A stretch of DNA of 64,000 nucleotides from Microbacterium sp. APC 3901 (GTDB lineage: Bacteria; Actinomycetota; Actinomycetes; Actinomycetales; Microbacteriaceae): the NCBI RefSeq assembly GCF_030407765.1, contig NZ_JASDCU010000005.1:1-64000 (forward strand). Direction: 5' to 3'. The notes beneath the pieces were generated by a model, which saw only the letters and a program-made list of their open reading frames with translations, was not told the origin of the DNA and searched no databases. A program made the translations under genes and the position numbers. Below are positions 1-8,435 of the stretch, piece after piece. Numbering within the stretch: the stretch's first letter is position 1; each line of letters opens with the position of its first letter.

Positions 1-33
1 GATATCCGTCTCACCCCAGGAAGAGAGAACCCC

Positions 34-1200
34 ATGCTCCGCTCGCTCTACTCCGGAATCTCCGGCCTCCGCTCACACCAGACCATGCTCGACGTCACCG
101 GCAACAACATCGCGAACGTCAACACGGCCGGGTTCAAGGGCTCGTCCGTGCTGTTCCAGGATTCGCTGTCACAGCTCGTCGGCAACCCCGGCATCCCCGA
201 CGACGAGGTCGGCGGTCGCAACCCCGCCCAGGTCGGTCTCGGTGTGCAGGTCGCCGGTGTCCGGACCAACTTCGCGCAGGGTTCCGCTCAGGCGACCGGC
301 CGCGGAGGTGACCTGATGATCTCGGGCGATGGATTCTTCGCCGTCCGCTCGGGTGGCGAGACCCTGTACACACGCGCAGGCGGATTCTCGTTCGACCCCA
401 CGGGCAAGATGGTCACCGCCGACGGCTCTGTGGTGCAGGGGTGGTCCGCCCAGGACGGCGTGGTCAACACCGGGCAGGCGACGGGCAACATCGTGCTCCC
501 GCTCGATGCGGTGTCGCCCGCGAAGGCGACGACCGAGGCGACCGTCACCGGCAACCTTCCGTCGACGGCAGCGACCGGCGATGAGCTGGTGCGCGATGTC
601 ACGGTCTACGACGCGCAGGGCACGCCCTCGACGCTCAGCCTGACCTTCACGAAGACGGCGACCGGATGGGACGTCACCGAACCTGCCAGCGGCGCGACCG
701 GGTCGCTGGCCTTCACCGACGGCAAGCAGACCGGAGCAGGCCTCACGCTCGCCGCCGGTGCCGTGAGCGTCGACCTCGGTTCGGTCACCGGCTACGCGGA
801 ACTGTCGACGGTCGCGGTGACTGAGCAGGACGGGTCGGCCGCCGGCACCCTGAAGTCATACAGCATCACGGGCGACGGATCCATCGTCGGCACGTTCAGC
901 AACGGTGCGACCCAGACGCTCGGCAAGATCGCCATGGCGACGTTCGCCAACCCCGAGGGGCTCGAGAAGGCCGGTGGCACGGCCTACCGGGCGTCCGTCA
1001 ACTCCGGTGCCGTGCGCATGGGCGAGCCGGGACAGGCCGGATTCGGCGACCTCGTCTCGGGCGCGCTCGAGATGAGCAACGTCGACCTCTCGCAGGAGTT
1101 CACCAACCTGATCGTCGCGCAGCGTGGCTTCCAGGCCAACGCGCGCATCATCACGACCAGCGACGAGGTCCTTCAGGAGCTCACCCAGCTGAAGCGTTGA
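34..1200 (+). CDS. flgE: Flagellar hook protein FlgE
   Basis: Structural subunit of the extracellular flagellar hook, exported by the flagellar type III apparatus. The 388-residue product has the N-terminal rod/hook motif GNNIANVNTAGFKGS near residues 24-38, a variable Ala/Thr/Gly-rich centre typical of the exposed hook domain, and the C-terminal hallmark NLIVAQRGFQANARIITTSD. The start is supported by GGAAGAGAG about 7 nt upstream. It is probably the last gene of an operon entering from the left, since a strong hairpin follows directly. Length and both termini fit FlgE better than FlgG or FlgF. Confidence 0.95.
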   Translation: MLRSLYSGISGLRSHQTMLDVTGNNIANVNTAGFKGSSVLFQDSLSQLVGNPGIPDDEVGGRNPAQVGLGVQVAGVRTNFAQGSAQATGRGGDLMISGDGFFAVRSGGETLYTRAGGFSFDPTGKMVTADGSVVQGWSAQDGVVNTGQATGNIVLPLDAVSPAKATTEATVTGNLPSTAATGDELVRDVTVYDAQGTPSTLSLTFTKTATGWDVTEPASGATGSLAFTDGKQTGAGLTLAAGAVSVDLGSVTGYAELSTVAVTEQDGSAAGTLKSYSITGDGSIVGTFSNGATQTLGKIAMATFANPEGLEKAGGTAYRASVNSGAVRMGEPGQAGFGDLVSGALEMSNVDLSQEFTNLIVAQRGFQANARIITTSDEVLQELTQLKR

Positions 1201-1205
1201 TACCG

Positions 1206-1240
1206 ACGGACCCGGCGCCTTCTCACGGCACCGGGTCCGT
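1206..1240 (+). terminator. Hairpin after flgE
   Basis: Arms ACGGACCCGG (1206-1215) and CCGGGTCCGT (1231-1240) form a perfect 10-bp stem six bases after the flgE stop. There is no T-tract, as is usual in high-GC actinobacteria. Confidence 0.65.
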
Positions 1241-1337
1241 GCGGAACGACCCGGTGGCTCGGGGTGCGCGGCGTCGAGACGCGAAGGGGCATGCGCAACC
1301 CCTGGCGCCGGAGTCGGGCGGGCGAGATGCTGAGGCC

Positions 1338-3215
1338 ATGCGCTTCGTCCTGCGGTACCCCGTGATCATCATCACCGCCCTGGTCCTCGCGGGGGTGCTC
1401 ACTCTGCACCTCGTCGGCACGGACGCCGTCGGACGATGGGCGGCGACTGCCTATGTCGGAGCATTCGTCCTGTGGACACTCTTCAGAATGGTGCGGGATG
1501 TGCTCCGCGGCCATGTCGGGCTCGACATCCTCGCGGTCGTGGCGATGGTCGCCACTCTCGCAGTCGGAGAGTACATCGCGGCGCTCATCATCGTCCTGAT
1601 GCTCTCCGGCGGTGAGGCGCTCGAGCAGGTCGCGGGCCGCCGGGCGAAACGGGATCTCTCGGCGTTGCTGGATCGGTCTCCGCGCATCGCCCATGTCCTC
1701 GTGGATCCGCTGGCACCCGACTCAGAGGAAGTTCGGGATGTCGCGGTCGACCGTGTGTCGGTCGGAGACACGCTGCTGGTGCGTCCCGCCGAGATCGTGC
1801 CGATCGACGGCATCCTGCTCTCGGAGGCGGGGGAGTTCGACGAATCGTCGCTCACCGGGGAGAGCATGCCGGTGGTGCGCGACTCCGGGGGCGAGGTGCT
1901 GTCCGGAGCGATCAACGGAGCACGGGCGGTTCGAATCCGCGCACTGCGCTCGAGCGCCGACAGTCAGTACCAGCAGATCGTCGCGCTGGTGCACGCAGCC
2001 GAAGAATCGCACGCCCCCGTCGTGCGTCTCGCGGATCGCTTCGCGATTCCGTTCACCGCAGTCGCACTCGTGCTGGCCGGCACCGCATGGGCGATCTCCG
2101 GCGACTCGACGCGGTTCGCCGAGGTGCTCGTGCTCGCCACCCCGTGTCCTCTCCTCATCGCGGCGCCCGTGGCATTCCTCGGCGGGCTCTCCCGTGCGGC
2201 CAAGACCGGTGTGATCATGAAGGGCGGTGCGGTGATCGAGCAGCTGGCTCGCGTGCGGTCCGCGGCCTTCGACAAGACGGGCACCCTCACCCAGGGGCGC
2301 CCCGACCTCGTCGCTGTGCGACCCGCCTCGGGGATCGATGCAGACGAACTGCTGATGCTCGCGGCATCCGCCGAGCAGTACTCATCACATGTGCTCGCCG
2401 AAGGAATCCGCCGCGCCGCTGCCGAACGTCGGCTCGTTCTACATCGCTCCGACGACGCGAGCGAGGTCGCGACCAACGGCGTCGTGGCCGTCATCGACGG
2501 TCGCACCGTCGTCGTCGGCAAGCCCGCATTCGTCGCATCGCTCGCCCCTGACACTGTGCGCGCGACGCTCGGAACGGGCGAAGCCGCGGCCTACGTGGCG
2601 ATCGACGGGCGGTTCGCGGGCGTCCTCGTCCTCGCGGATGCGCCGCGACCGGAGGCGGCCGCGGTCGTGTCCTGGCTCCGCGCTCACGGGATCGAACGCA
2701 TCATGATGCTGACCGGAGACGCCCGGTCGACCGCGGATTCCGTCGCGGGCGCGGTCGGGATCGACGATGTCCACGCAGAGGTCCTCCCGCCCGAGAAGGT
2801 CCGGCTTGCCGCCGACCTCCGTCCGCGACCGATGATGATGGTCGGCGACGGAGTCAACGACGCGCCGGTGCTGGCGGCCGCCGACATCGGGGTGGCGATG
2901 GGCGCGCGAGGGGCGACGGCCGCGGGCGACGCTGCAGACGTCGTCATCCTCGTCGATTCGCTGACGAAGGTCGTCGATGCGGTCGCCGTCGGACGACACA
3001 CGCTGCGGGTTGCGCTCACTGCGATCTGGATCGGCATCGGGCTGAGCGTGGGGCTCATGCTCATCGCGATGACAGGAATCATCCCGGCAGTCGCGGGTGC
3101 TCTCGTCCAGGAAGCCGTCGACCTTGCGACGATCCTCTATGCGCTCCGCGCACTGGGAGGTCCGCCCACCGGACTCGTCACGGATGTGACCTCACCCCGC
3201 GGCGCCATCCGCTAG
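1338..3215 (+). CDS. Heavy-metal-translocating P1B-type ATPase
   Basis: Inner-membrane ATPase of 625 residues predicted to pump a transition metal. Visible P-type motifs in order: TGES (about residue 172), a membrane metal motif TPCPL (about 268), the phosphorylated Asp in DKTGTLT (about 312) and GDGVNDAP (about 502). There is no N-terminal heavy-metal-associated domain. The helix count looks like the shorter P1B classes, and TPC rather than CPC argues against a classic copper exporter. The usual HP dipeptide is HV (SSHVLAEG). The open frame extends upstream to 1197, but ATG at 1338 begins the natural MRFVLRYPV membrane start. It sits alone between flgE and flbD and has no evident flagellar role. 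The exact metal cannot be read from sequence. Confidence 0.88.
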   Translation: MRFVLRYPVIIITALVLAGVLTLHLVGTDAVGRWAATAYVGAFVLWTLFRMVRDVLRGHVGLDILAVVAMVATLAVGEYIAALIIVLMLSGGEALEQVAGRRAKRDLSALLDRSPRIAHVLVDPLAPDSEEVRDVAVDRVSVGDTLLVRPAEIVPIDGILLSEAGEFDESSLTGESMPVVRDSGGEVLSGAINGARAVRIRALRSSADSQYQQIVALVHAAEESHAPVVRLADRFAIPFTAVALVLAGTAWAISGDSTRFAEVLVLATPCPLLIAAPVAFLGGLSRAAKTGVIMKGGAVIEQLARVRSAAFDKTGTLTQGRPDLVAVRPASGIDADELLMLAASAEQYSSHVLAEGIRRAAAERRLVLHRSDDASEVATNGVVAVIDGRTVVVGKPAFVASLAPDTVRATLGTGEAAAYVAIDGRFAGVLVLADAPRPEAAAVVSWLRAHGIERIMMLTGDARSTADSVAGAVGIDDVHAEVLPPEKVRLAADLRPRPMMMVGDGVNDAPVLAAADIGVAMGARGATAAGDAADVVILVDSLTKVVDAVAVGRHTLRVALTAIWIGIGLSVGLMLIAMTGIIPAVAGALVQEAVDLATILYALRALGGPPTGLVTDVTSPRGAIR

Positions 3216-3264
3216 GACGCGAGCACCGCCCGGGGTCGAGCGTGTCGCCATGCGACCCGCCGGT

Positions 3265-3297
3265 GGTTACCGGGGGCGGGCCGCGTCGCGATAGTCG
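3265..3297 (+). promoter_or_regulatory. Candidate flagellar (sigma28-type) promoter before flbD
   Basis: GGTTAC (3265-3270), 15 nt, then TCGCGATAGTCG (3286-3297). The same arrangement recurs before fliP and flgN. CGATA in the downstream box matches the core of the GCCGATA(A/T) -10 used by FliA/SigD/WhiG factors, and the spacing fits. The promoter assignment is inference. Confidence 0.6.
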
Positions 3298-3341
3298 GCG
3301 CAGACTTCCCCCTCTCGTCCGAAGCCCGGAGACCCCACCCG

Positions 3342-3557
3342 ATGATCATCGTCACCCGCCTCGACCGCACCCGGTTCGCGGTGAACCCCGACCTGATCGA
3401 ACGCATCCAGGCGTCACCGGACACGACGCTGCACATGGTCGACGACCGTGTATACGTCGTGGTGGAGGACCTGGACGTCGTGATCGACCTGATCGTCGCG
3501 TACCGCGCTCGCGTCCTCGGTGCGGCCCACTCGCTGACCTCGCAGACGGGGGCGTGA
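3342..3557 (+). CDS. flbD: Flagellar FlbD family protein
   Basis: Small 71-residue protein of the Gram-positive FlbD family. It opens with MIIVTRLD and continues with a FAVNPDLIERI stretch, which is diagnostic for this family. It is unrelated to the Caulobacter regulator of the same name. It lies directly before motA, the usual place in Firmicutes and actinobacterial flagellar loci. The biochemical role is not established. GGAG lies 10 nt before the ATG, and the gene is first in the transcript started by the motif at 3265-3297. Confidence 0.88.
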   Translation: MIIVTRLDRTRFAVNPDLIERIQASPDTTLHMVDDRVYVVVEDLDVVIDLIVAYRARVLGAAHSLTSQTGA

Positions 3558-3558
3558 C

Positions 3559-4356
3559 GTGGATCCCGCGTTCATCATCGGAGTGATCCTCGCGTTCGGC
3601 GCCCTGGTGGCGATGATCACGATGGAGGGCGCGAGCTTCGAGGCTCTGCTCATCCCCGCGCCGATGATCCTGGTGCTCGGCTCGACGATCGGCGTGGGCA
3701 TCGCCAGCCACACTCTGCGTGACACGATCCTCGCGGTGAAGAGCCTGGGCCGCATGGTGCGCGGACCGAAGTCGACGCCCGAGGCGGTCATCCCGTTCCT
3801 CGTGGGCTACGCCGAGAAGGCGCGCGGCGAGGGGCTGCTCGCGCTCGAGCAGGAGCTCGACAGCGCACCGGACGACTTCACCAGACAGGCACTCCAGGCT
3901 CTCGCGGACGGAACCGATGCGGAGGATCTCCGCATGGTGATGGACGACGAGATCGCCGCTGCGTCGTCGCGAAGCCGTATCGCGTCGAAGTTCTTCGGCT
4001 CGTTGGGCGGGTATGCGCCGACGATCGGCATCGTCGGCACGGTCGTCTCACTGACGCATGTGCTCGAGAAGCTCGACGAACCCGATCACCTCGGTCCGAT
4101 GATCGCCGCGGCCTTCGTCGCGACGCTCTGGGGCCTGCTCTCGGCGAACTTCATCTGGAACCCGATCGCCGGACGACTCGGCCGGATCGGAGCCGTCGAA
4201 CTCGAGCGGATGACCCTCGTGTCCGAGGGGATGCTCGCGATTCAGGCCGGCAGCGCACCCCACCTCCTGCAGGAGCGCCTCGAGGCGCTGTCGACCGTCA
4301 AGCCCAAGGCCGGCAAGCAGAAGCGGGAGTCGGAGACGGCAGAGGGCATGCAGTGA
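3559..4356 (+). CDS. motA: Flagellar motor stator protein MotA
   Basis: Membrane protein of 265 residues. With MotB it forms the ion-conducting stator that drives rotation. The sequence shows an N-terminal hydrophobic segment, a large cytoplasmic loop, then two hydrophobic helices with the MotA/ExbB-type stretch GYAPTIGIVGTV followed by a second one in AAAFVATLWGLLSANFIW. The GTG start lies one base after the flbD stop, and the gene overlaps motB by 4 nt, so the three are co-transcribed and probably translationally coupled. Confidence 0.95.
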   Translation: MDPAFIIGVILAFGALVAMITMEGASFEALLIPAPMILVLGSTIGVGIASHTLRDTILAVKSLGRMVRGPKSTPEAVIPFLVGYAEKARGEGLLALEQELDSAPDDFTRQALQALADGTDAEDLRMVMDDEIAAASSRSRIASKFFGSLGGYAPTIGIVGTVVSLTHVLEKLDEPDHLGPMIAAAFVATLWGLLSANFIWNPIAGRLGRIGAVELERMTLVSEGMLAIQAGSAPHLLQERLEALSTVKPKAGKQKRESETAEGMQ

Positions 4357-5162
4357 GCGCAGCCCGTCGAGCTCGCGGTCGCGGGCATGAGGATGACTCG
4401 CACGACGAGCCGGACGAGCGCTGGGCCGTCTCGTACGCCGATATGGTCACCGTGCTGATGTGCCTGTTCATCGTGCTGTTCGCGGTGTCGAACGTCGACA
4501 AGACGAAGTTCGAGATGCTCGCGAACAGCCTGGCGACGGGGTTCGGACAGGAGAGCACCGAGGGGGGTGCCGACAGTGCGGAGGGCATGATCGTGCCGCC
4601 CGAGCTGCAGGACGACGACGGCGTGGTCGACCTCGCCGCCCGCGCAGAGACCGAGTTCGAGTCGCTCGTGGGCCTGCGTGATCGCATGAGCACGTCGCTG
4701 GCCGCCCAGGGACTGCAGGACACCGTGCAGTTCGTGATCGACGACAGAGGACTCCAGGTGGGACTCGTCGGCGCCGAGACCTTCTTCGCCGACAACAGCA
4801 CCGACCTCTCGGCGAAGGCGAATGCCGTGCTCGACAACATCGGAGACGTGCTGGCCACGGTCGACAACCCCGTCAGCGTCGAGGGGCACGCCGACCACAG
4901 GGTTTCGGCCGCCCCGTTCCCGACCAACTGGGAGCTCTCGGGAGGTCGCGCGACCCAGGTGGCTCGATTCCTCGTCGAGCACGAGGGCCTGGGTGGGCCG
5001 CGCGTGAAGGCGACCGCGTTCTCCGACACCCGCCCCATCGTGCCCGGCGACAGCCCCCAGGCACTCGCCAGCAACCGCAGAGTCGACATCGTCGTCGAGT
5101 CGAACGAGGAAGAGCAGGTGAGAGCGCTGATCCCTGCGCTCGCGGCTGCCGCGAACAAATGA
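4353..5162 (+). CDS. motB: Flagellar motor protein MotB
   Basis: Stator partner of MotA, 269 residues. It has a charged cytoplasmic N-terminus, then WAVSYADMVTVLMCLFIVLF, in which Asp30 is the expected ion-binding residue of the single membrane helix. The C-terminal half is an OmpA-like peptidoglycan-binding domain (EGHAD, NWELSGGRA, NRRVDIVVE). The GTG start overlaps the motA stop. The length is normal for the family. Confidence 0.95.
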   Translation: MSAARRARGRGHEDDSHDEPDERWAVSYADMVTVLMCLFIVLFAVSNVDKTKFEMLANSLATGFGQESTEGGADSAEGMIVPPELQDDDGVVDLAARAETEFESLVGLRDRMSTSLAAQGLQDTVQFVIDDRGLQVGLVGAETFFADNSTDLSAKANAVLDNIGDVLATVDNPVSVEGHADHRVSAAPFPTNWELSGGRATQVARFLVEHEGLGGPRVKATAFSDTRPIVPGDSPQALASNRRVDIVVESNEEEQVRALIPALAAAANK

Positions 5163-5197
5163 GCACTCACGTGAACACCACCGTTGAGGAGACCGTC

Positions 5198-6091
5198 ATG
5201 ACCGTATCCGCTGTGCTCGACGACCCTGCCGTGCGCTACCCGGCCTACGATTTCGGACGCCCCGCCCAACTCGGACGCGAGAGCACCCGGCACCTCGAGG
5301 CGGCGTTCGAGTCGTTCGCCCGGCTGTGGTCGTCGCAGCTGACAGACAAGATCCGCGTGCGGGCGCACCTCGCGCTCGAGAGTGTCGACCTGGTGTCGTA
5401 CGAGGAGTACTCCGATACGCTCCCCGGCACGACGGCCATGGTCGCGGGGTCGTTCGCCGATCGCGATGAGCCGTGCGTCGTGCAGTTCGGCCTCGACAGC
5501 GCCCTGCTCTGGGTCGTGCAGATGATGGGCGGCAGGAACACGTCTCTTCCGGCATCCCGCACCTTCACGCCGATCGAACTCGCTCTCGTCCGCAACCTGA
5601 TGGAGGGCACGTTCGAGCACCTGCACGCCAGCCTCGGCGCCCTTCTTCCCGGGGCGCCGCGATTCAGCGCAGTGCATTACAACCCCCAGTACATGCAGGT
5701 CATCTCCGCCACGGCCGCGGTGATCGTCGCCCGCTACACGATGCGGCTGGGGGACTCGGAGTCGACGGCGACCGTCATGCTGCCCGCGTCGGCAGTGGTC
5801 GATCGACTTGCGGCGACGGAATCGGATTCCGCCTCCGCTCATTCAGCCGATCACACCCTCGAGCAGGTGCGCAGCACCCCGTTGGAGCTGACCCTGCGTC
5901 TCGCCCCCATCACGATCGGCACCGGCGAGATCCTCGATCTCGCCCCGGGCGACCTGCTGCGCCTGCCGCACCCCGAGACACGGCCCTACGAGCTCATGGC
6001 GGGACAGACCCGAATCGCCCTCGCCACGCCCGGCAGCAGGGGCTCACGCCTCACCTGCAAGATCACGACCACCCATGAGGAGACCCACTGA
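5198..6091 (+). CDS. fliM: Flagellar switch protein FliM
   Basis: C-ring protein that couples the rotor to the signalling input. The family signature begins at YDFGRPAQLG and continues through the CheC-like middle domain, with a C-terminal SpoA-like domain. ATG 5198 is chosen because GAGGAG lies 6 nt upstream. ATG 5159 overlapping the motB stop is an in-frame alternative with no Shine-Dalgarno sequence. With either start, the N-terminus lacks the LSQxEIDALL peptide that binds phospho-CheY in characterised FliM proteins. The product is 297 residues. It overlaps fliN by one base. Confidence 0.9.
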   Translation: MTVSAVLDDPAVRYPAYDFGRPAQLGRESTRHLEAAFESFARLWSSQLTDKIRVRAHLALESVDLVSYEEYSDTLPGTTAMVAGSFADRDEPCVVQFGLDSALLWVVQMMGGRNTSLPASRTFTPIELALVRNLMEGTFEHLHASLGALLPGAPRFSAVHYNPQYMQVISATAAVIVARYTMRLGDSESTATVMLPASAVVDRLAATESDSASAHSADHTLEQVRSTPLELTLRLAPITIGTGEILDLAPGDLLRLPHPETRPYELMAGQTRIALATPGSRGSRLTCKITTTHEETH

Positions 6092-6747
6092 TGAGCACCT
6101 TCCACGAGACCGCCATCGCCGCGGCGATCGCCGGCAAGCTGCCGTTCGGCTACCCCGTGATCCCGGCCCCCTCGACAGACCCCGGTGCGTCGGGAGATGC
6201 GGTCGTCGTCACCTTCACCGGCAGCCCCGGCGCGCGTCTCGCGATCCAGATCGTCGACCCGTCACAGCTCGAGGACGGCTCGAAGAACGCGCCCCTCACC
6301 GATCGACTGCACCCGATCTTCGAGGCGGCCACCGCCGTGCTCGGCAGCGGCTCGCTCGGAGACGGCGCGCTGATCGCCGCCACGGACGTCTTCACTGACG
6401 CGGGCACGCAGGTGTTCGACATGGTCGACGCCGACGGCAGCGTCGTGGCGCGTGCAGCCGTGCGCATCGACGGCGCCCGATCTGCCACGGCAGCGGGGCC
6501 TCAGCGGTTGAACCGCATCGCGGGCGTCGAGATGGAACTCGTGGTCGAGATCGGACGCACGCGGATGCCGGTGCGCGACGTGCTCTCACTCGAACCGGGG
6601 CGTGTGGTGGAGCTCGATCGCGCCGCCGGCTCACCGGCAGACATCAAGCTGAACGGTCGCCTGATCGGCCACGGCACCGTCGTGGTCGCCGAGGGCGACT
6701 TCGCCATCCGCGTCGAGCGCATCCTCGACGGCGCCGAGACGGTCTGA
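6091..6747 (+). CDS. fliN: Flagellar switch protein FliN (FliN/FliY-like)
   Basis: C-ring protein of 218 residues. The last 80 residues (from about MELVVEIGRTRMPVRDVLSL) are a standard SpoA/FliN domain. The first 130 residues are longer than in enterobacterial FliN and resemble the extended FliN/FliY arrangement. I see no CheC-type phosphatase motif in them. It starts on the last base of the fliM stop and is followed after 2 nt by fliO. Confidence 0.88.
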   Translation: MSTFHETAIAAAIAGKLPFGYPVIPAPSTDPGASGDAVVVTFTGSPGARLAIQIVDPSQLEDGSKNAPLTDRLHPIFEAATAVLGSGSLGDGALIAATDVFTDAGTQVFDMVDADGSVVARAAVRIDGARSATAAGPQRLNRIAGVEMELVVEIGRTRMPVRDVLSLEPGRVVELDRAAGSPADIKLNGRLIGHGTVVVAEGDFAIRVERILDGAETV

Positions 6748-6749
6748 CC

Positions 6750-7178
6750 ATGGACGACATCCTGGTCGCGCTCCGCGCGATCGTGGCGCTCGGAGCGGTG
6801 CTCGGACTGCTGCTCTTCCTGAGCCGTCGCCTGCAGAAGTCGCAGGCGAAGGGTGTGAGCCCACTGGCCGGACTGATGCCGAAGAGGCTCGCCAAGCTGT
6901 CGGAGCTCGTGCCTTCGCGTCCCGTGACCGCCCCGCGCGCGCGGCCGGAGAAGATCACCGTGGTGGCGCGGTCGGGCATCGGGGGCAAGGCCCAGCTCGT
7001 GGTGGCCGAGTTCGGCGGCATCCGCTACGTGCTCGGCGTGACCGAGCATGGGATCAACGTCGTCGACACCCAGGAGGCTCCTGCGCTGGCAGAGGAGATC
7101 CCCGCAGAGGAGGAGCGCTCCGTCGTCTCCGAGACGCCTGACGACATCGTAGACCGCGCGTTGCGCTCGGTCGCCTGA
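6750..7178 (+). CDS. fliO: Flagellar biosynthetic protein FliO
   Basis: Small bitopic membrane protein of 142 residues with one N-terminal helix (IVALGAVLGLLLFLSRRL) and a cytoplasmic domain containing ITVVARSGIGGKAQLVVAEFGG, as in FliO. It helps assemble the FliP export-gate pore. Sequence identity in this family is weak, so position between fliN and fliP is part of the call. It is the last gene before a new promoter motif. Confidence 0.85.
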   Translation: MDDILVALRAIVALGAVLGLLLFLSRRLQKSQAKGVSPLAGLMPKRLAKLSELVPSRPVTAPRARPEKITVVARSGIGGKAQLVVAEFGGIRYVLGVTEHGINVVDTQEAPALAEEIPAEEERSVVSETPDDIVDRALRSVA

Positions 7179-7203
7179 CGGCATTCACCCCGTCGTCGGT
7201 CGC

Positions 7204-7236
7204 GGTTACGAGCACCTCGTCGTGTCGCGATAGTCG
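7204..7236 (+). promoter_or_regulatory. Candidate flagellar (sigma28-type) promoter before fliP
   Basis: GGTTAC (7204-7209), 15 nt, TCGCGATAGTCG (7225-7236): the same two boxes and spacer as upstream of flbD. It lies in the 127-nt gap between fliO and fliP, about 70 nt before the fliP start. Confidence 0.6.
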
Positions 7237-7305
7237 ATTGCGAGCACGGATCGCTCGACCCTCTGGCTACGGATCGGCCACGTCACCCTTCTTCGGAGTG
7301 CCGCC

Positions 7306-8160
7306 GTGCCCGTACCCGCCGCAGTCGCCGCGTCGCCTTCAGCGCGCGCCCCGCGACTGTCGCGTCGTGCCTGGGTGATCCTCGGCGCCGTCCTGGTCGT
7401 CGCCACGGCGCTGGTGCTGCTGCAGACAGCCGGTGCGCAGGCGGCCACCATGCTGCTTCCGTCGCAGATCGGCGACGGTGACGGCGACAGCGTGACGATC
7501 AACGGCATCAACGGCATCAACGGCGCGCCCTCCGACAGCATCATGACGCTGCTGGGCATCACCGTTCTCAGCGTCGCTCCGGCTCTGCTGCTGATGATGT
7601 CGAGCTTCACCAAGATCTTCGTCGTGCTCGCCCTCACCCGCAATGCGCTCTCGCTGCCGTCGATCCCGCCGAACCAGGTGCTCGCCGGGCTCAGCCTGTT
7701 CCTGACACTGTTCATCATGTGGCCGGTGCTCACCGACATCAACACGGTCGCGGTCGCGCCGTTCACCGACGGTCGGATCGACTTCGGCAGAGCCTTCGAG
7801 CTCGCGCAGGAGCCGCTGCGGCAGTGGATGCTCACCTACACCCGCGAAGAGGACATCGCCCTCATGCATCGGGCGGCGCAGATGGAGAACCCCACCGATG
7901 CCGCCAGCATCCCGCTGCAGACCCTCGTGCCGGCGTTCATGATCAGCGAGCTGCGCGCCGCCTTCCTGATCGGGTTCATCATCTTCGTCCCCTTCCTCGT
8001 GATCGACCTCGTCGTCGCCAGCGCTCTGATGTCGATGGGCATGATGATGCTCCCGCCGGTCATGATCTCACTGCCGTTCAAGATCCTGCTGTTCCTGCTC
8101 ATCGACGGCTGGGGCATGGTCATCACCGCGCTCGTCCAGTCATACAACGGGGGCGGCTGA
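7306..8160 (+). CDS. fliP: Flagellar export gate protein FliP
   Basis: Pore subunit of the flagellar type III export gate, 284 residues. It has an N-terminal signal-like hydrophobic segment (about residues 18-42), a short periplasmic linker with an ING repeat, and then the conserved membrane body, including MMSSFTKIFVVLALTRNALS and the C-terminal block LPFKILLFLLIDGWGMV. GTG start with GGAG 7 nt upstream. It overlaps fliQ by one base and forms the start of the fliPQR-flhBA transcript. Confidence 0.95.
   Translation: MPVPAAVAASPSARAPRLSRRAWVILGAVLVVATALVLLQTAGAQAATMLLPSQIGDGDGDSVTINGINGINGAPSDSIMTLLGITVLSVAPALLLMMSSFTKIFVVLALTRNALSLPSIPPNQVLAGLSLFLTLFIMWPVLTDINTVAVAPFTDGRIDFGRAFELAQEPLRQWMLTYTREEDIALMHRAAQMENPTDAASIPLQTLVPAFMISELRAAFLIGFIIFVPFLVIDLVVASALMSMGMMMLPPVMISLPFKILLFLLIDGWGMVITALVQSYNGGG
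7498..7524 (+). repeat. Perfect 9-bp x 3 tandem repeat inside fliP
   Basis: Three exact copies of ATCAACGGC encode ING-ING-ING in the linker after the signal segment. Slippage would keep the frame and only change linker length. Confidence 0.85.
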
Positions 8161-8435
8161 TGAACCCGGAGGCTGTCATCGACATCGGCCAGGCGGCGCT
8201 GATCGTGGGAGCGAAGCTCTGCGCGCCCCTGCTCATCACCGCCCTCGTGGTGGGATTCGCGATCTCGCTGCTGCAGTCCATCACCCAGGTGCAGGAGATG
8301 ACCATCTCGTTCGTGCCGAAGCTCGTGGCCGTCGGCATCGCCCTGCTCGTGACCGGGCACTGGATGATCGCCGAGATGATCGCCTTCACGAACGAGATGT
8401 TCGCGCGGATCCCGTCGCTGCTGAACGGCGGCTGA
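8160..8435 (+). CDS. fliQ: Flagellar export gate protein FliQ
   Basis: Export-gate protein of 91 residues with two hydrophobic hairpin helices: a first around ALIVGAKLCAPLLITALVVG, then the conserved FliQ loop QSITQVQEMTISFVPK, then a second helix. The size matches the family (about 90). The ATG overlaps the fliP stop (ATGA-type junction), and its own stop overlaps the fliR start. Confidence 0.95.
   Translation: MNPEAVIDIGQAALIVGAKLCAPLLITALVVGFAISLLQSITQVQEMTISFVPKLVAVGIALLVTGHWMIAEMIAFTNEMFARIPSLLNGG

Noticed and set aside
1925..1945. GGTTCGAATCC resembles a tRNA T-loop.
   Set aside because: It lies within the P-type ATPase reading frame, and no acceptor stem, anticodon arm or CCA end fits around it.
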